Assembly (NCBI GenBank): GCA_028290825.1
Contig: JAQGJB010000115.1
Coordinates: 1-44,091, forward strand
Reading direction: 5' to 3'
DNA: 44,091 nucleotides
From: Micavibrio sp.
Lineage (GTDB): Bacteria > Pseudomonadota > Alphaproteobacteria > Micavibrionales > Micavibrionaceae
The notes under the pieces were generated by a model, which saw only the letters and a program-made list of their open reading frames with translations, made no database searches and was not told where the DNA came from. Position numbers and translations under genes: made by a program. Position 1 is the stretch's first letter. The number at the start of each line of letters is the position of its first letter. Positions 32,801 to 41,525 of the stretch are shown piece after piece.

Positions 32801-33313
32801 ATGACCCTGTCCCTTTATCAGGCATCTGTACCTGTCTTTGTCACAATGCTGACCAATCTCTCGACGCTCCTGAGCAAGGCCGAGGCGCACGCCAAAGCAA
32901 AGAAAATCGATGAAACTGTCTTTATGAACGCCCGCCTGGCGCCCGACATGCTCCCCCTGCCCCGCCAGATTCAAATCGCATCGGATGCGGCCAAGGGTTT
33001 CACCGCCCGCGTCGGCGGCGTGCCGGTTCCAAGCTTTGAGGACACTGAAAAGACCTTTGCCGAACTTCAGGAACGGATCAAAAAGACCATTGATTTCATT
33101 CAGAGTGTAAAGCCGGAGCAGATTGACGGCGGCGAGGACCGCGAGGTCACTTTGAAACTGGGCGGCGTTGAGCGGAACCTGAAAGGTCAGGGTTACCTTC
33201 TGGGCATGGCCCTGCCGAACCTGTTTTTCCATGTGACCACGGCCTATGGCATCATGCGCCATAACGGCGTGGAGATTGGTAAAATGGATTTTCTCGGCGG
33301 GTATCCGACCTAA
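32801..33313 (+). CDS. DUF1993 family protein
   Basis: 170 residues from ATG 32801, with GGAG upstream; the frame is open to 32726 but the leader overlaps the SDR gene. It starts MTLSLYQASVPVFVTMLTNL and continues with ARLAPDMLPLPRQIQIASDA, the typical features of this DinB-like helical family. Function unknown; related four-helix-bundle proteins often bind a metal. Probably transcribed with the SDR gene. Confidence 0.88.
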   Translation: MTLSLYQASVPVFVTMLTNLSTLLSKAEAHAKAKKIDETVFMNARLAPDMLPLPRQIQIASDAAKGFTARVGGVPVPSFEDTEKTFAELQERIKKTIDFIQSVKPEQIDGGEDREVTLKLGGVERNLKGQGYLLGMALPNLFFHVTTAYGIMRHNGVEIGKMDFLGGYPT

Positions 33314-33328
33314 GGAAGCTTTACAGGA

Positions 33329-34078
33329 TTAAAGCCGGTGTGTGCGGGCTATGGCCTGCATCACTGTTTTTGGGCTTTCGGCCTGGAGGGTCACAAAATC
33401 AGGCAGCGTTTCAAGCGGCCTGCCGTGATGAATGAAAATGGTGGTCAGGCCAGGCAGGCTGACATGGGCGTGCTTCAGATTGGCCAGCGTATCTTCGGCA
33501 AAGGCGGCGTTATGCGGCGCAATTTTGAGCGCATCGAGTGAGCCGAGAAGTGCCGCCGTGCTCTCGGTTTTCCGGGCGTAACCCACATCATCAAGACCGA
33601 TGAGCGCCGCCTCGTTAAAGAACTGCAGAAGATCCTGGCGCTTCAGGAAAGGCTTGGCCCAGTGTTCGATGCTGGAATGCGTGGCGATGCCATGCTGCAC
33701 ATGGCTTGCCGTGCGCTGGAAGGCCAGAACGGCTTCGGCATCGCGGATGATATGCTGGGGGTAGTCCTGAACCAGGTGATTGAAAAGATCGCTGTGATAA
33801 CCCTTGAAGATGCTTTCACGGATCGTCGCAACATCAAGCCCGTTCGCGGCAGCCCAGAGCGTGTAGCCGTGGACGGCGTCGCCATAACGGTTATATCCTT
33901 CCTCTCCGATCAGGCGCGCTTCAGTTTCGCTTAAAGAGGGAAGAATACGCAAAGCAGCGCGGGTGCGGACATCATCGAAAATGGAGAGTGGAGGAAAGGT
34001 GGCGTAATCATAATGGACGCCGTCATAATCCCAGACTATTGCTTCAAGGCCCCGTAAATTATCAGCTGCATTTTTCAT
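33329..34078 (-). CDS. HAD-superfamily hydrolase
   Basis: 249 residues. Motif I is VWDYDG with nucleophile D17 and acid D19. Motif III lysine is in GYARKTES, and motif IV is AFAEDTLANL. A helical cap follows motif I, as in pyrimidine-5'-nucleotidase-like and phosphoglycolate-phosphatase-like members. Substrate unknown. It converges with the DUF1993 gene and is divergent from the metallopeptidase gene with a 109-bp gap. Confidence 0.85.
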   Translation of the reverse strand: MKNAADNLRGLEAIVWDYDGVHYDYATFPPLSIFDDVRTRAALRILPSLSETEARLIGEEGYNRYGDAVHGYTLWAAANGLDVATIRESIFKGYHSDLFNHLVQDYPQHIIRDAEAVLAFQRTASHVQHGIATHSSIEHWAKPFLKRQDLLQFFNEAALIGLDDVGYARKTESTAALLGSLDALKIAPHNAAFAEDTLANLKHAHVSLPGLTTIFIHHGRPLETLPDFVTLQAESPKTVMQAIARTHRL

Positions 34079-34187
34079 GGGCCGGACCTTAGCGTTTCCT
34101 TATAAAGGATGCCATAAAAATCTCTACGACAATTTATTGACATATTGATGCAATGCGGGCACAAAGACCGGGAACAGGAGAGATGAA

Positions 34188-36005
34188 ATGCCCCGTAAAA
34201 AACCAGCAGGCGCCAAGCCAGCTACGACCCGCGCGACAACCTTGGCCCCCCTCTTCCGGAACGCCGCCCTCAACCCGGGCGGTGAATTTGAACTGGCGAT
34301 GAATGTGGCGCAAATGGATGACATCCTGCTGCATAAAACGCGTGATCTGGTTCTTGATCCTCAGAATTCATATGACCGCCTCTCTCCCGCCAATCAGACT
34401 GCTCTGCGACATCCTGTCCGCGCCGCCATTATTCTCAATGATGTGTTCCTGAAGCAGGATCATCGGGATAATATTCAGGCCCGTAATATCCTGGAAGCCG
34501 AAGCCGCTACAGGCCACCCTGCAGCTATTAAAGCTCTATCCATTTTCACTATGCAGAACGGTGTCGAGGGCAACGATATGTATGCCCTGAAAACGGAGCC
34601 TTTGCCGCTCTTCAAAAACAAGAAAGTGCAGCAGGGCCGCAATTTCTATCCGCAGAATATCACCCGCGATGAGGTGGTAACGTATATTGCCAGTCACCCG
34701 GAACAGGCTTCTGCATTGCTGGGCAACAATACCATCGTGCAGCGTGATAACGCAGATCTGACAGCGGTTCCCTACTCTGTCGCTTTTGCAGGTGAGATGA
34801 AAAATGCTGCATGTGAGCTGCTTGCCGCTGCGCGCGAAACAGATCATGCAGGCTTTGCTGAATATCTGCGCTGGCACGCCCAGGCTCTGGTGAACGACAG
34901 CGATCCGGAAGCGATGTATCGCGCGGATAAAGCGTGGGTCAATCTTAAGGATTCGCCGCTCGATTTTACGATTGGCCGTGAAACTTACGCCGATACGATG
35001 AGCAAGGATGTCAGTGCCGATCCTGCGGTTGCGCCTGTGCTCGCGCTGAATGGAATCAAGGCGAAAGCCAAGGATAGTTTTGGCACGCGCGTCGGGATTG
35101 TAAACAAGGATTCCGATGGAAAAATCATGCTTTACCGCAAGTATCTGGATGCTTTTAAATCAAAGATGCCGCTCTACAGCGAATATGCTGACACAGGGCC
35201 GACCGAAAGCCTGAAAATGACCTTTGCCGATGTGGATCTGGTGGTGATGTCCGGCTCTTATGCTGCGGTTCGCGGGGGTGTTACCCTTGCCAACAATCTG
35301 CCGAACAGCGACAAGCTGGCGACACAGCTTAATGAGGGCGGGCGCCTGACCTTCCACCGTCAGGTCCGCCAGAGCGCCGATCCGGCGCAGCGCCAAAGTT
35401 TCCTCGATACCCTTATCGATCCGGCGCAGCACGCCATGTATGATGAGGACGGCTCCTTCCTTTTCACCATTGGTCATGAATTCGCCCATACCCTTGGACC
35501 GCGGGATGCCAAAGATGGCCGGGATAAAAAGTCCGGGCTTGGCAAAAATGGCGACATTATTGAAGAAAACAAGGCTGATATGGGTTCCCTTGTAATGACC
35601 GATTACCTGGTTGAGCAAGGTGCGATGAGCGGCGAGCTGGCTAATATCGTTTACCTGACCTGGGCGTCGCGGGGTCTGCTGACCAAAGAACCGGCGCAAC
35701 ACGAGGCGCATCGTATCCGCTCCGTCATGCAGATGAATTATTTCCGTGAGCAGGGCGCTATAGAATTCGAGGCTGAAGGCCGTTTACGTATTGTACCTGA
35801 GAAAATAGCTCCTGTGGCACGCCGGATGCTTGAAGACGTCATCGCTCTTCAGCTGGAGGGAGACGCAGAAAAAGCCCAGGATTTTGTATCGCGATATGCG
35901 GTCTGGAACGAAGCAATGCAGTATGGCGCCGCGCAGCAGATGAAGTTTAAACCCAAGCTTTATAAAATGCTGCAGCAGCCTATGCGGGATAAGCTCGCTC
36001 TTTAA
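34188..36005 (+). CDS. M49-like (dipeptidyl peptidase III-related) metallopeptidase
   Basis: 605 residues. The zinc site is H430-E431-FA-H434 in GHEFAHTLGP, and the second motif EENKAD (459-464) supplies the third ligand about 30 residues later. The pair HExxH-x-LGP plus EExKAD is what I know from bacterial relatives of M49 and of plant Nudix-linked DPP III. The segment GRETYADTM also fits. No signal peptide, so it is cytoplasmic. AGGAG precedes ATG 34188. It lies 3 bases before earP and so probably shares a transcript with earP and efp; a functional link to EF-P is not established. Confidence 0.82.
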   Translation: MPRKKPAGAKPATTRATTLAPLFRNAALNPGGEFELAMNVAQMDDILLHKTRDLVLDPQNSYDRLSPANQTALRHPVRAAIILNDVFLKQDHRDNIQARNILEAEAATGHPAAIKALSIFTMQNGVEGNDMYALKTEPLPLFKNKKVQQGRNFYPQNITRDEVVTYIASHPEQASALLGNNTIVQRDNADLTAVPYSVAFAGEMKNAACELLAAARETDHAGFAEYLRWHAQALVNDSDPEAMYRADKAWVNLKDSPLDFTIGRETYADTMSKDVSADPAVAPVLALNGIKAKAKDSFGTRVGIVNKDSDGKIMLYRKYLDAFKSKMPLYSEYADTGPTESLKMTFADVDLVVMSGSYAAVRGGVTLANNLPNSDKLATQLNEGGRLTFHRQVRQSADPAQRQSFLDTLIDPAQHAMYDEDGSFLFTIGHEFAHTLGPRDAKDGRDKKSGLGKNGDIIEENKADMGSLVMTDYLVEQGAMSGELANIVYLTWASRGLLTKEPAQHEAHRIRSVMQMNYFREQGAIEFEAEGRLRIVPEKIAPVARRMLEDVIALQLEGDAEKAQDFVSRYAVWNEAMQYGAAQQMKFKPKLYKMLQQPMRDKLAL

Positions 36006-36008
36006 TTC

Positions 36009-37127
36009 ATGCAGCAAAAACTCTCCGTCAGCATCTTCTGCCGTGTCGTCGATAATCTTGGCGATATCGGGGTGACATGGCGGTTGGCGCAGCAATTGGT
36101 GCGCGAGAAAGATTGCGCCGTCCGGTTGGTTGTTGACGACCTTGAAACGTTCAGGAAAATTGCCCCTGAAATCAATATTCTTAAGGAATATCAGATTATT
36201 AGCGGTGTGGAGGTTCTTCTCTGGGACGACGGGGTGCTGGCCGGATTTTATAAGGCGGAGCGTGGCGTTGGTGCCGTTATCATCGAGGCCTTTGCCTGTG
36301 CCCTGCCCCCATTTTTTGTGGAGTTGATGGTGCAGCAAAAAGCGCCGGTACCCGTCTGGATCGATCTGGAATATTTAAGCGCTGAAGACTGGGTTGAAGA
36401 TTGTCATGCGGTTGTCTCCCTGCACCCGACGGGCCTGAACAAGACCTTGTTTTTTCCCGGGTTCACAGCGCGGACCGGGGGGCTGTTTCGTGAGGTGAAT
36501 TTGCTGCAGGAACGGGATCAATTTCAAGGCTCTGTCACGGAACAAAACGAATGGCGGGCGCGGCTCGGGTTCCCGCCTGTAGCTGAAAAATCCCTGGATA
36601 TCAGCCTTTTTTGTTATAAGGACGCCCCCGTTCCTGCTTTGCTGGCCGGGTTGCAGGGGCGTAATGCCCGCATCTTTGCTTTAAAGGAAATTGCTGCACT
36701 TTTGCTGCAGCATAACCCCGGTGATGTGCAAATCACCGGATTCGATTACATGCCGCAGCAGGATTTTGAGCGGTTGCTATGGACGGCGGATGTCAATTTC
36801 GTGCGCGGTGAGGATTCGTTCCTGCGGGCGCTGTGGGCGGGCCGCCCCTATATCTGGCAGATCTATACCCAGGCGGACGGTGCCCATTACCCCAAACTTG
36901 ACGCGTTTTTAAAGCGGTATAGCGAGAATCTTGACCCTGAACGCGCGGAAGTCCTTGCAGATTTTAGCGGGATGTGGAATCTAAGGGGCCACAAGACGGA
37001 GAGCGTCACCGCGTATTTTGACGATCTGCCCGCTTTCGCCGCTTTTGCCCGGGTCCGGGCCGAGGAACAGGCCAGGCAGGACGATCTGGCCACCCAGCTG
37101 CTCCGCTTTATCGAAGATAACCTTTAA
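36009..37127 (+). CDS. earP: EF-P arginine rhamnosyltransferase EarP
   Basis: 372 residues, the usual length. EarP moves rhamnose from dTDP-rhamnose to Arg32 of EF-P, which relieves stalling at polyproline. Conserved parts are visible: CRVVDNLGDIGVTWRLAQQL at the N-terminus with the catalytic Asp pair, and GEDSFLRALWAGRPYIWQIY near the C-terminus for dTDP-sugar binding. It lies 11 bases before efp, and efp has the matching arginine. EarP is best known from beta- and gammaproteobacteria and is less common in alphaproteobacteria, so transfer is possible. Confidence 0.95.
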   Translation: MQQKLSVSIFCRVVDNLGDIGVTWRLAQQLVREKDCAVRLVVDDLETFRKIAPEINILKEYQIISGVEVLLWDDGVLAGFYKAERGVGAVIIEAFACALPPFFVELMVQQKAPVPVWIDLEYLSAEDWVEDCHAVVSLHPTGLNKTLFFPGFTARTGGLFREVNLLQERDQFQGSVTEQNEWRARLGFPPVAEKSLDISLFCYKDAPVPALLAGLQGRNARIFALKEIAALLLQHNPGDVQITGFDYMPQQDFERLLWTADVNFVRGEDSFLRALWAGRPYIWQIYTQADGAHYPKLDAFLKRYSENLDPERAEVLADFSGMWNLRGHKTESVTAYFDDLPAFAAFARVRAEEQARQDDLATQLLRFIEDNL

Positions 37128-37138
37128 GGAATGCCATT

Positions 37139-37696
37139 ATGAAGTTCGCCCAAGAAGTCCGCTCCGGCAACGTTGTTAAACTGAACAACAACCTGCTGCT
37201 GGTCACCAAATCAGAATTCAGCAAATCCGGCCGTAACTCGTCGGTGATGAAATTCAAATTCAAGAACCTGGTGACGGGTTCGCCGTCGGAAGGCATCTAT
37301 AAGTCGGATGAGAAATTCGAAGACGTTATCCTCGACCGCAAGGAAGTCATGTACTCCTATGCCAGCGGCGACGATTACGTGTTCATGGATTCCGAATTCA
37401 ATTCCTATGAAGTGTCGAAGGAGTTCATTGAAGACTCCCTGAAATACCTCAAAGAAGAAATGCCGTGCGAGATCGTATTCTACGAAGGCAAGCCTTTGTC
37501 GATCCAGCTGCCGATCAAACTGGTGCGCGAAGTCGTCTACACGGAACCCGCCGTGAAGGGTGATACCTCCGGCAAGGTGATGAAGAAAGCCAAACTGGAA
37601 AGCGGTTACGAAATCGACGTTCCGGCCTTTATTGAGATCGGCGAAAAAATCGAAATCGATACACGCACGGACGAATATGTTTCCCGCGCAAAATAA
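37139..37696 (+). CDS. efp: Translation elongation factor P
   Basis: 185 residues with the three-domain EF-P layout. The loop reads SKSGRNSS with Arg at position 32, the rhamnosylated residue in EarP-type bacteria; EpmA-type bacteria have a lysine there. The C-terminal domain with SGYEIDVPAFIEIGEKIEID is normal. EF-P helps ribosomes through consecutive prolines. It follows earP directly and is followed by a strong terminator. Confidence 0.97.
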   Translation: MKFAQEVRSGNVVKLNNNLLLVTKSEFSKSGRNSSVMKFKFKNLVTGSPSEGIYKSDEKFEDVILDRKEVMYSYASGDDYVFMDSEFNSYEVSKEFIEDSLKYLKEEMPCEIVFYEGKPLSIQLPIKLVREVVYTEPAVKGDTSGKVMKKAKLESGYEIDVPAFIEIGEKIEIDTRTDEYVSRAK

Positions 37697-37715
37697 TTTT
37701 TGAATTTAGAATTTG

Positions 37716-37744
37716 AAAGGCGGGTCGAGTGGCCCGCCTTTTTT
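37716..37744 (+). terminator. Rho-independent terminator after efp
   Basis: 9-bp stem AAAGGCGGG/CCCGCCTTT (37716-37724 and 37733-37741) with an 8-nt loop, and a T run to 37744, 20 bases after the efp stop. In reverse it could serve the EAL gene weakly. Confidence 0.88.
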
Positions 37745-37817
37745 ATTTAGTGCAAAGCCGGGCCATTTTCATTATGAGGGATGCCGTCTTTGTAGTGGTA
37801 CCAGCCAATCAGCACCT

Positions 37818-38690
37818 TTAGAAGTTCAAATCCATCTGCGGCGGTTTTAGCAGGGCATCGCGGAATTCCTTGTCATGATGGGGCAGGTCGCGGCCCTGAC
37901 AAAGGTCAATTCCGTATACGGCTTTCAGGTGAAGCGCCTCGCGCGGCGAATTGACCCATTCGCAAAGGATTTTTGCCTCGGGCGCCTGTTCCCTGATCCG
38001 GCCGACAAACTGACGGAAATCTGCAGGGGATAGTTCTGAGTTTCGCAGGGCTTCCAGTGTCTTGCCATCAATTTTGACAAGGTCCATATAGGGGCCGAGA
38101 TTGGCGAGGCGGCGCTCGTCGTGCGGCCTGTTGTGTGAGAGGTCGTCGATCGCAAATTTGTAACCGAGTTCGCGCATTACCCGCAGACCATCATGGCTTG
38201 GGTTATCGGCAGGGTCATCTTCCAGCAATTCAAAGGTGATCTGGTCCGGCCTGTATTGTCCGCAGAGAAATTCCTGCAGTGTTTCGTGATAAGTAATCAG
38301 CTTGTCAAAGCTCACCGCGTTTTTTGAAGAAATGTTAATCGACACAGGAAGGCGTTTTTCTTCGATCGCCTGGTACATTGCGAGGAGAACCACAATATGA
38401 TCCAGTTCCTGATGGCCGCCTAATGTGTTGATTTCATTTACCGATGCTTCCGTCGGCAGGAGTTGCTGGTTTTCGTCGGTGACGCGAACGAGAAGTTCAC
38501 TGATGGGGTCCTCGCCGTCGGGTGCGCTTTCGCCGATGTTGAAGAGGGGCTCGCCCTGGTAGGCGACGTGACCGATTTTGCCGACAGCTGCGGCAAAGTC
38601 ACAAACGCTTTTAGTTGTATTGGTGTCGAGCCGAGATTGCAGCCTCTCTGAAAGAGAGCGGATTTCGGTTTCGATCAGAGGATTGGTCAT
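37818..38690 (-). CDS. Divergent EAL-domain protein
   Basis: 290 residues. The EAL fold (about 40-285) is recognisable but its motifs are altered: ELLVR stands for EALxR, SINISS gives the asparagine, FELLE the ExxE, AIDDL the DD pair, VKIDG the lysine, CEWV the EGVE glutamate, and CQGRDL the QGY. Most metal- and c-di-GMP-contacting residues appear kept, so it may still cleave c-di-GMP; the changes around the first and last motifs could instead mean binding only. No GGDEF, PAS or membrane part is fused. It lies alone between efp (convergent) and holA. Confidence 0.82.
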   Translation of the reverse strand: MTNPLIETEIRSLSERLQSRLDTNTTKSVCDFAAAVGKIGHVAYQGEPLFNIGESAPDGEDPISELLVRVTDENQQLLPTEASVNEINTLGGHQELDHIVVLLAMYQAIEEKRLPVSINISSKNAVSFDKLITYHETLQEFLCGQYRPDQITFELLEDDPADNPSHDGLRVMRELGYKFAIDDLSHNRPHDERRLANLGPYMDLVKIDGKTLEALRNSELSPADFRQFVGRIREQAPEAKILCEWVNSPREALHLKAVYGIDLCQGRDLPHHDKEFRDALLKPPQMDLNF

Positions 38691-38776
38691 GCTCCACCCG
38701 TATATTTTTTATCCTATAATTAAGACAGGTTTCTTTCCGTAATACAATCAATATTCCTAATGTACAGTCAAAAAGT

Positions 38777-39799
38777 TTATTTTCTTGCCGAAAGCGACAG
38801 GATGGCCTGGGCGGTCATGACTTCGTCGGGGACGCCGGTTTTTTTGCAGTCGGCTTCCAGGCTGGCGAGACGGTTGAGTGTCGATTCCAGAATATTGATG
38901 GGCCAGCGGCCAACCTGGTTGCGGAAGGAATCTTCCCATTTGAAGAAGATTTTTGGGTTGAGGCTGTTCATCGCCTCCATCTGGGATTTTCCATTTTCCA
39001 TCAGGCTGCGCGTGAAGTGCAGTCGGCGGAAATGAGTCTGGAGACTGCGCTGAATAACGACGAGAGCCGTGCCTTCATCCACCAGTTGTTTGAAGGTGCG
39101 GATGGCGACTTCCGGCTGGTTCCCGGCTGTGGCGTAGATCAGGTCGTCGAGGCTGTGTTCGCCGTCCTGGCCGCAGCAGGCCTGGACGTCCTCCAGGCGG
39201 ATACGGGTCCCCGGCTGTGGCGCGCCCATATAGATCAGCAGTTTTTCAATTTCGTTGCGGGCCAGCGCCCGGTCGCCGGTTAGATGCTGGCCCAGCCAGG
39301 CGATGGCGTCCGGATCAATGGCGTGGCCGGAGGCCTGCAATTCCTGACGGATCAGGGTCTGCACATCGCCGGCGCTGGCCGTGTAGCAGGGAATGGCGGC
39401 GGCATTGGGCGCGGTTTCAAACAGGCGGCGCAGGGATGATTTGCTGGCCAGGTCGTGCCCTTCGATGATGACCAGGTTGCCTGGGCTGGGGTTCTTTAAA
39501 TAGTCTTTGAGGATGGGGGTGAGGGAATCACCGGCAGCCTCGACGCGGATCAGGCGCGCGCCGCCCATCATCGACATGGCGTTGGCTTCATCGTTCAGGC
39601 GGGCAGGGTCGGCGCTTAGGGCATCACCGGTCATGACGGCGACATTGAAGGGATCATTCAGATCGGCAACCACGGATTTGCCGATGATGGAGGACCGTTC
39701 GCGCATCATCCCCTCATCCGGGCCATAGATCAGGATGGCGCGGGCGGCAGGGTCGGGCTTCTTTACGAAGCCGTCGATCTGGCGGTAGGTGAGTTTCAT
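38777..39799 (-). CDS. holA: DNA polymerase III delta subunit
   Basis: 340 residues, the usual size. HolA opens the beta clamp for loading. The N-terminal ILIYGPDEG (nucleotide-fold remnant), ARLIRVEAA and the helix-rich DRALARNEIEKLLIYMG are typical. It overlaps a 34-residue ORF by 4 bases at its start (ATGA) and lies at the end of the leuS-lptE run, interrupted by other genes. Confidence 0.94.
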   Translation of the reverse strand: MKLTYRQIDGFVKKPDPAARAILIYGPDEGMMRERSSIIGKSVVADLNDPFNVAVMTGDALSADPARLNDEANAMSMMGGARLIRVEAAGDSLTPILKDYLKNPSPGNLVIIEGHDLASKSSLRRLFETAPNAAAIPCYTASAGDVQTLIRQELQASGHAIDPDAIAWLGQHLTGDRALARNEIEKLLIYMGAPQPGTRIRLEDVQACCGQDGEHSLDDLIYATAGNQPEVAIRTFKQLVDEGTALVVIQRSLQTHFRRLHFTRSLMENGKSQMEAMNSLNPKIFFKWEDSFRNQVGRWPINILESTLNRLASLEADCKKTGVPDEVMTAQAILSLSARK

Positions 39800-39900
39800 G
39801 GTTGAATATTATCGCCGCCGCCGGAATAAACAAGGGTCAGCAGTACGCCAAGGCAACAGCCCGGGATGACGGCTAGGCTGAAGACGATCAGGCTGATCAT
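39796..39900 (-). CDS. Tiny membrane protein upstream of holA
   Basis: 34 residues: one hydrophobic helix (ISLIVFSLAVIPGCCLGVLL) and a short polar tail (YSGGGDNIQP). Its start overlaps the stop of the 39900-40148 gene (TGATG), and its stop overlaps the holA start (ATGA), so all three are translationally coupled. Such tight overlaps on both sides support a real gene. No family recognised. Confidence 0.6.
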   Translation of the reverse strand: MISLIVFSLAVIPGCCLGVLLTLVYSGGGDNIQP

Positions 39901-40148
39901 CACAGGTTCCCCGCGCAATATTTCCGTTGCAGCAGGTCGAATACACGTTCCAGATACAGCGCATCGACGATATTGATCCGTTCGCGGTCAATCTGGCCGA
40001 ATGATTGGGACAGCAGGGCAGTAATATCCGCCAATGTCGTGATCAGGTCGTCTTCACCGTTCACCAGGCTGGCGATCTGCGGCAGGATTTCCTCATAAAT
40101 CTGGTCTTTGGGGGCAGATTTGAATTTTGTGGATTGCTGGGTCGGCAT
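39900..40148 (-). CDS. Small protein resembling the start of a GAF/fRMsr protein
   Basis: 82 residues from ATG 40148, which has AAGGA 7 bases upstream. Residues about 16-47 (YEEILPQIASLVNGEDDLIT, then TLADITALLSQSF) resemble the N-terminal helices of free-methionine-(R)-sulfoxide reductases (GAF family), but the catalytic part with its cysteines is absent. The C-terminus is a different helix (IVDALYLERVFDLLQRKY). It could be a GAF remnant that was kept, or a separate helical protein. It is coupled to the 34-residue ORF and holA. Confidence 0.62.
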   Translation of the reverse strand: MPTQQSTKFKSAPKDQIYEEILPQIASLVNGEDDLITTLADITALLSQSFGQIDRERINIVDALYLERVFDLLQRKYCAGNL

Positions 40149-40276
40149 GGCGAATTCCTTTTCAGGGCAAAGTGCAGTCTTCACGGGTTTGGGGAAGGTC
40201 TGGATTGCGCTTGAAAAAAGAAAGGTCGCCGCAACCGCTTGGGACGACAGAGGGTTAAATTATGCCCTGTCGCATC

Positions 40277-40374
40277 GCATGTGGAGCCACATGCGGGCGG
40301 TAATTAGATGGAGCGATGTGCGAACGTTGTGTTGCATGTCTTTATTAAAGACACAGGGTGATAAGGGGAGTCAA
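40277..40374 (-). promoter_or_regulatory. Palindromes and possible promoter of the small gene-holA unit
   Basis: The 246-bp gap 40149-40394 holds two good dyads: GCATGTGG-ag-CCACATGC (40277-40294) and a 17-bp palindrome TGTCTTTA-t-TAAAGACA (40337-40353). On the minus strand TTGACT (40374-40369) with TTTAAT (40349-40344) gives a possible promoter with a long 19-bp spacer, the palindrome covering its -10 box. These look like operators; the regulator is unknown. Confidence 0.45.
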
Positions 40375-40394
40375 CAAAAACAGGAAATTATTTT

Positions 40395-41525
40395 TTAAGG
40401 GCAGGTGACAGTGGTGACGCCGGATGTATTGAGGATGACAATGGTCTGGAGCCATTCCTTGTATTTGCCAAAGGCGTCTTCTTCCTTCTGGTAGGTGATA
40501 ATGTTGGCCTTTAACGTGCCGGAATCCTTTTCGGATTTGAAATCAAAAATAAGATGTTTCCCGGCGGGGTAGGGGAAGCCGAAATTCTGTAACGACCCGG
40601 GCGGGTGCAGGGTGAGATCGGTTATCTTGCCGGTCAGCGTTTCCAGTTCGCCGCAATTGCCGAGACGGTTGATCAGGTTGATATAAGGCTGGCCGTAATG
40701 TTCGTCGGGGCTGATCTCCCCCGCCAGCATGCGGTCGTCAAGCCTGATTTCGTCCCTGACGCGGTCACGCACATCATCAAGGTGCGATTGAAGCATGATA
40801 TCCATGACCTCAACCGGAAAGGCCCCCATGGTCAAATAAACATTGCCGGGCAGGATCATAAAGAAGTATTGCCCGTCAGGCGTCCAGAAGCCTGCATAAT
40901 CGTGGCTGTTGGCTTCGTATTCTTCCTTCAGAGCGAAGAGGGGTTTGCGCTGGTAGTCGCGGATGGTCCAGGTAATTTCGCCCTTGCCGAAGGTCTTGCT
41001 GACCAAATTACCCGGGTTATCGTAGTTTTTCAGCATGGTCATCTTGGAATATTTCTGTTCGGAGGCACGCAGGACGGCCTCGAGTCTGCCGAAGGGCTGG
41101 ACAAAATTCTGCGTTCCGACCAGGCGGTTCAACGCGGAATTCAGGAACATCGTGGTGCCCGCAGGCGGCAGGGGGAAAATATATCTTGCGTCCGACAGGT
41201 TCGGACGCTGCGCGGCCCAGAAGCTTTTCCTGGTATTGGGATCGAGGACAAGAATGGCCTTGCGGCCGCTGATATTGACCGTGGCGGCTGGGCCGACCAG
41301 CATGTCGAGCAGAAAGCGTTTATTCACCGCATCGTAATAGGCGCGTGACAATTGATAGGTATTGCCGTCTTTCGGCATTTCAAAGAGGGAAACGGCGTCA
41401 CGCCCCTCTGTGATGGTCCAGGGAGGGTCGGCGAAGGCCGGGCGGGTGAGGGTGAATGTCAGGCATAACAGAAGAATGACAATAAGGGTGTTCACTTTTC
41501 GCAATGACGGTGTGCGGGGTGTCAT
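40395..41525 (-). CDS. Exported unknown protein between lptE and holA
   Basis: 376 residues with a signal peptide (LIVILLLCLTFTLTRPAFA, cleavage after AFA at about residue 32). The mature protein has few cysteines and looks beta-rich, with no recognised domain. Its start overlaps the lptE stop (ATGA), so it is coupled to lptE and could act at the cell envelope. In many alphaproteobacteria holA follows lptE directly; here this gene and two tiny ones lie between them. Confidence 0.78.
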   Translation of the reverse strand: MTPRTPSLRKVNTLIVILLLCLTFTLTRPAFADPPWTITEGRDAVSLFEMPKDGNTYQLSRAYYDAVNKRFLLDMLVGPAATVNISGRKAILVLDPNTRKSFWAAQRPNLSDARYIFPLPPAGTTMFLNSALNRLVGTQNFVQPFGRLEAVLRASEQKYSKMTMLKNYDNPGNLVSKTFGKGEITWTIRDYQRKPLFALKEEYEANSHDYAGFWTPDGQYFFMILPGNVYLTMGAFPVEVMDIMLQSHLDDVRDRVRDEIRLDDRMLAGEISPDEHYGQPYINLINRLGNCGELETLTGKITDLTLHPPGSLQNFGFPYPAGKHLIFDFKSEKDSGTLKANIITYQKEEDAFGKYKEWLQTIVILNTSGVTTVTCP

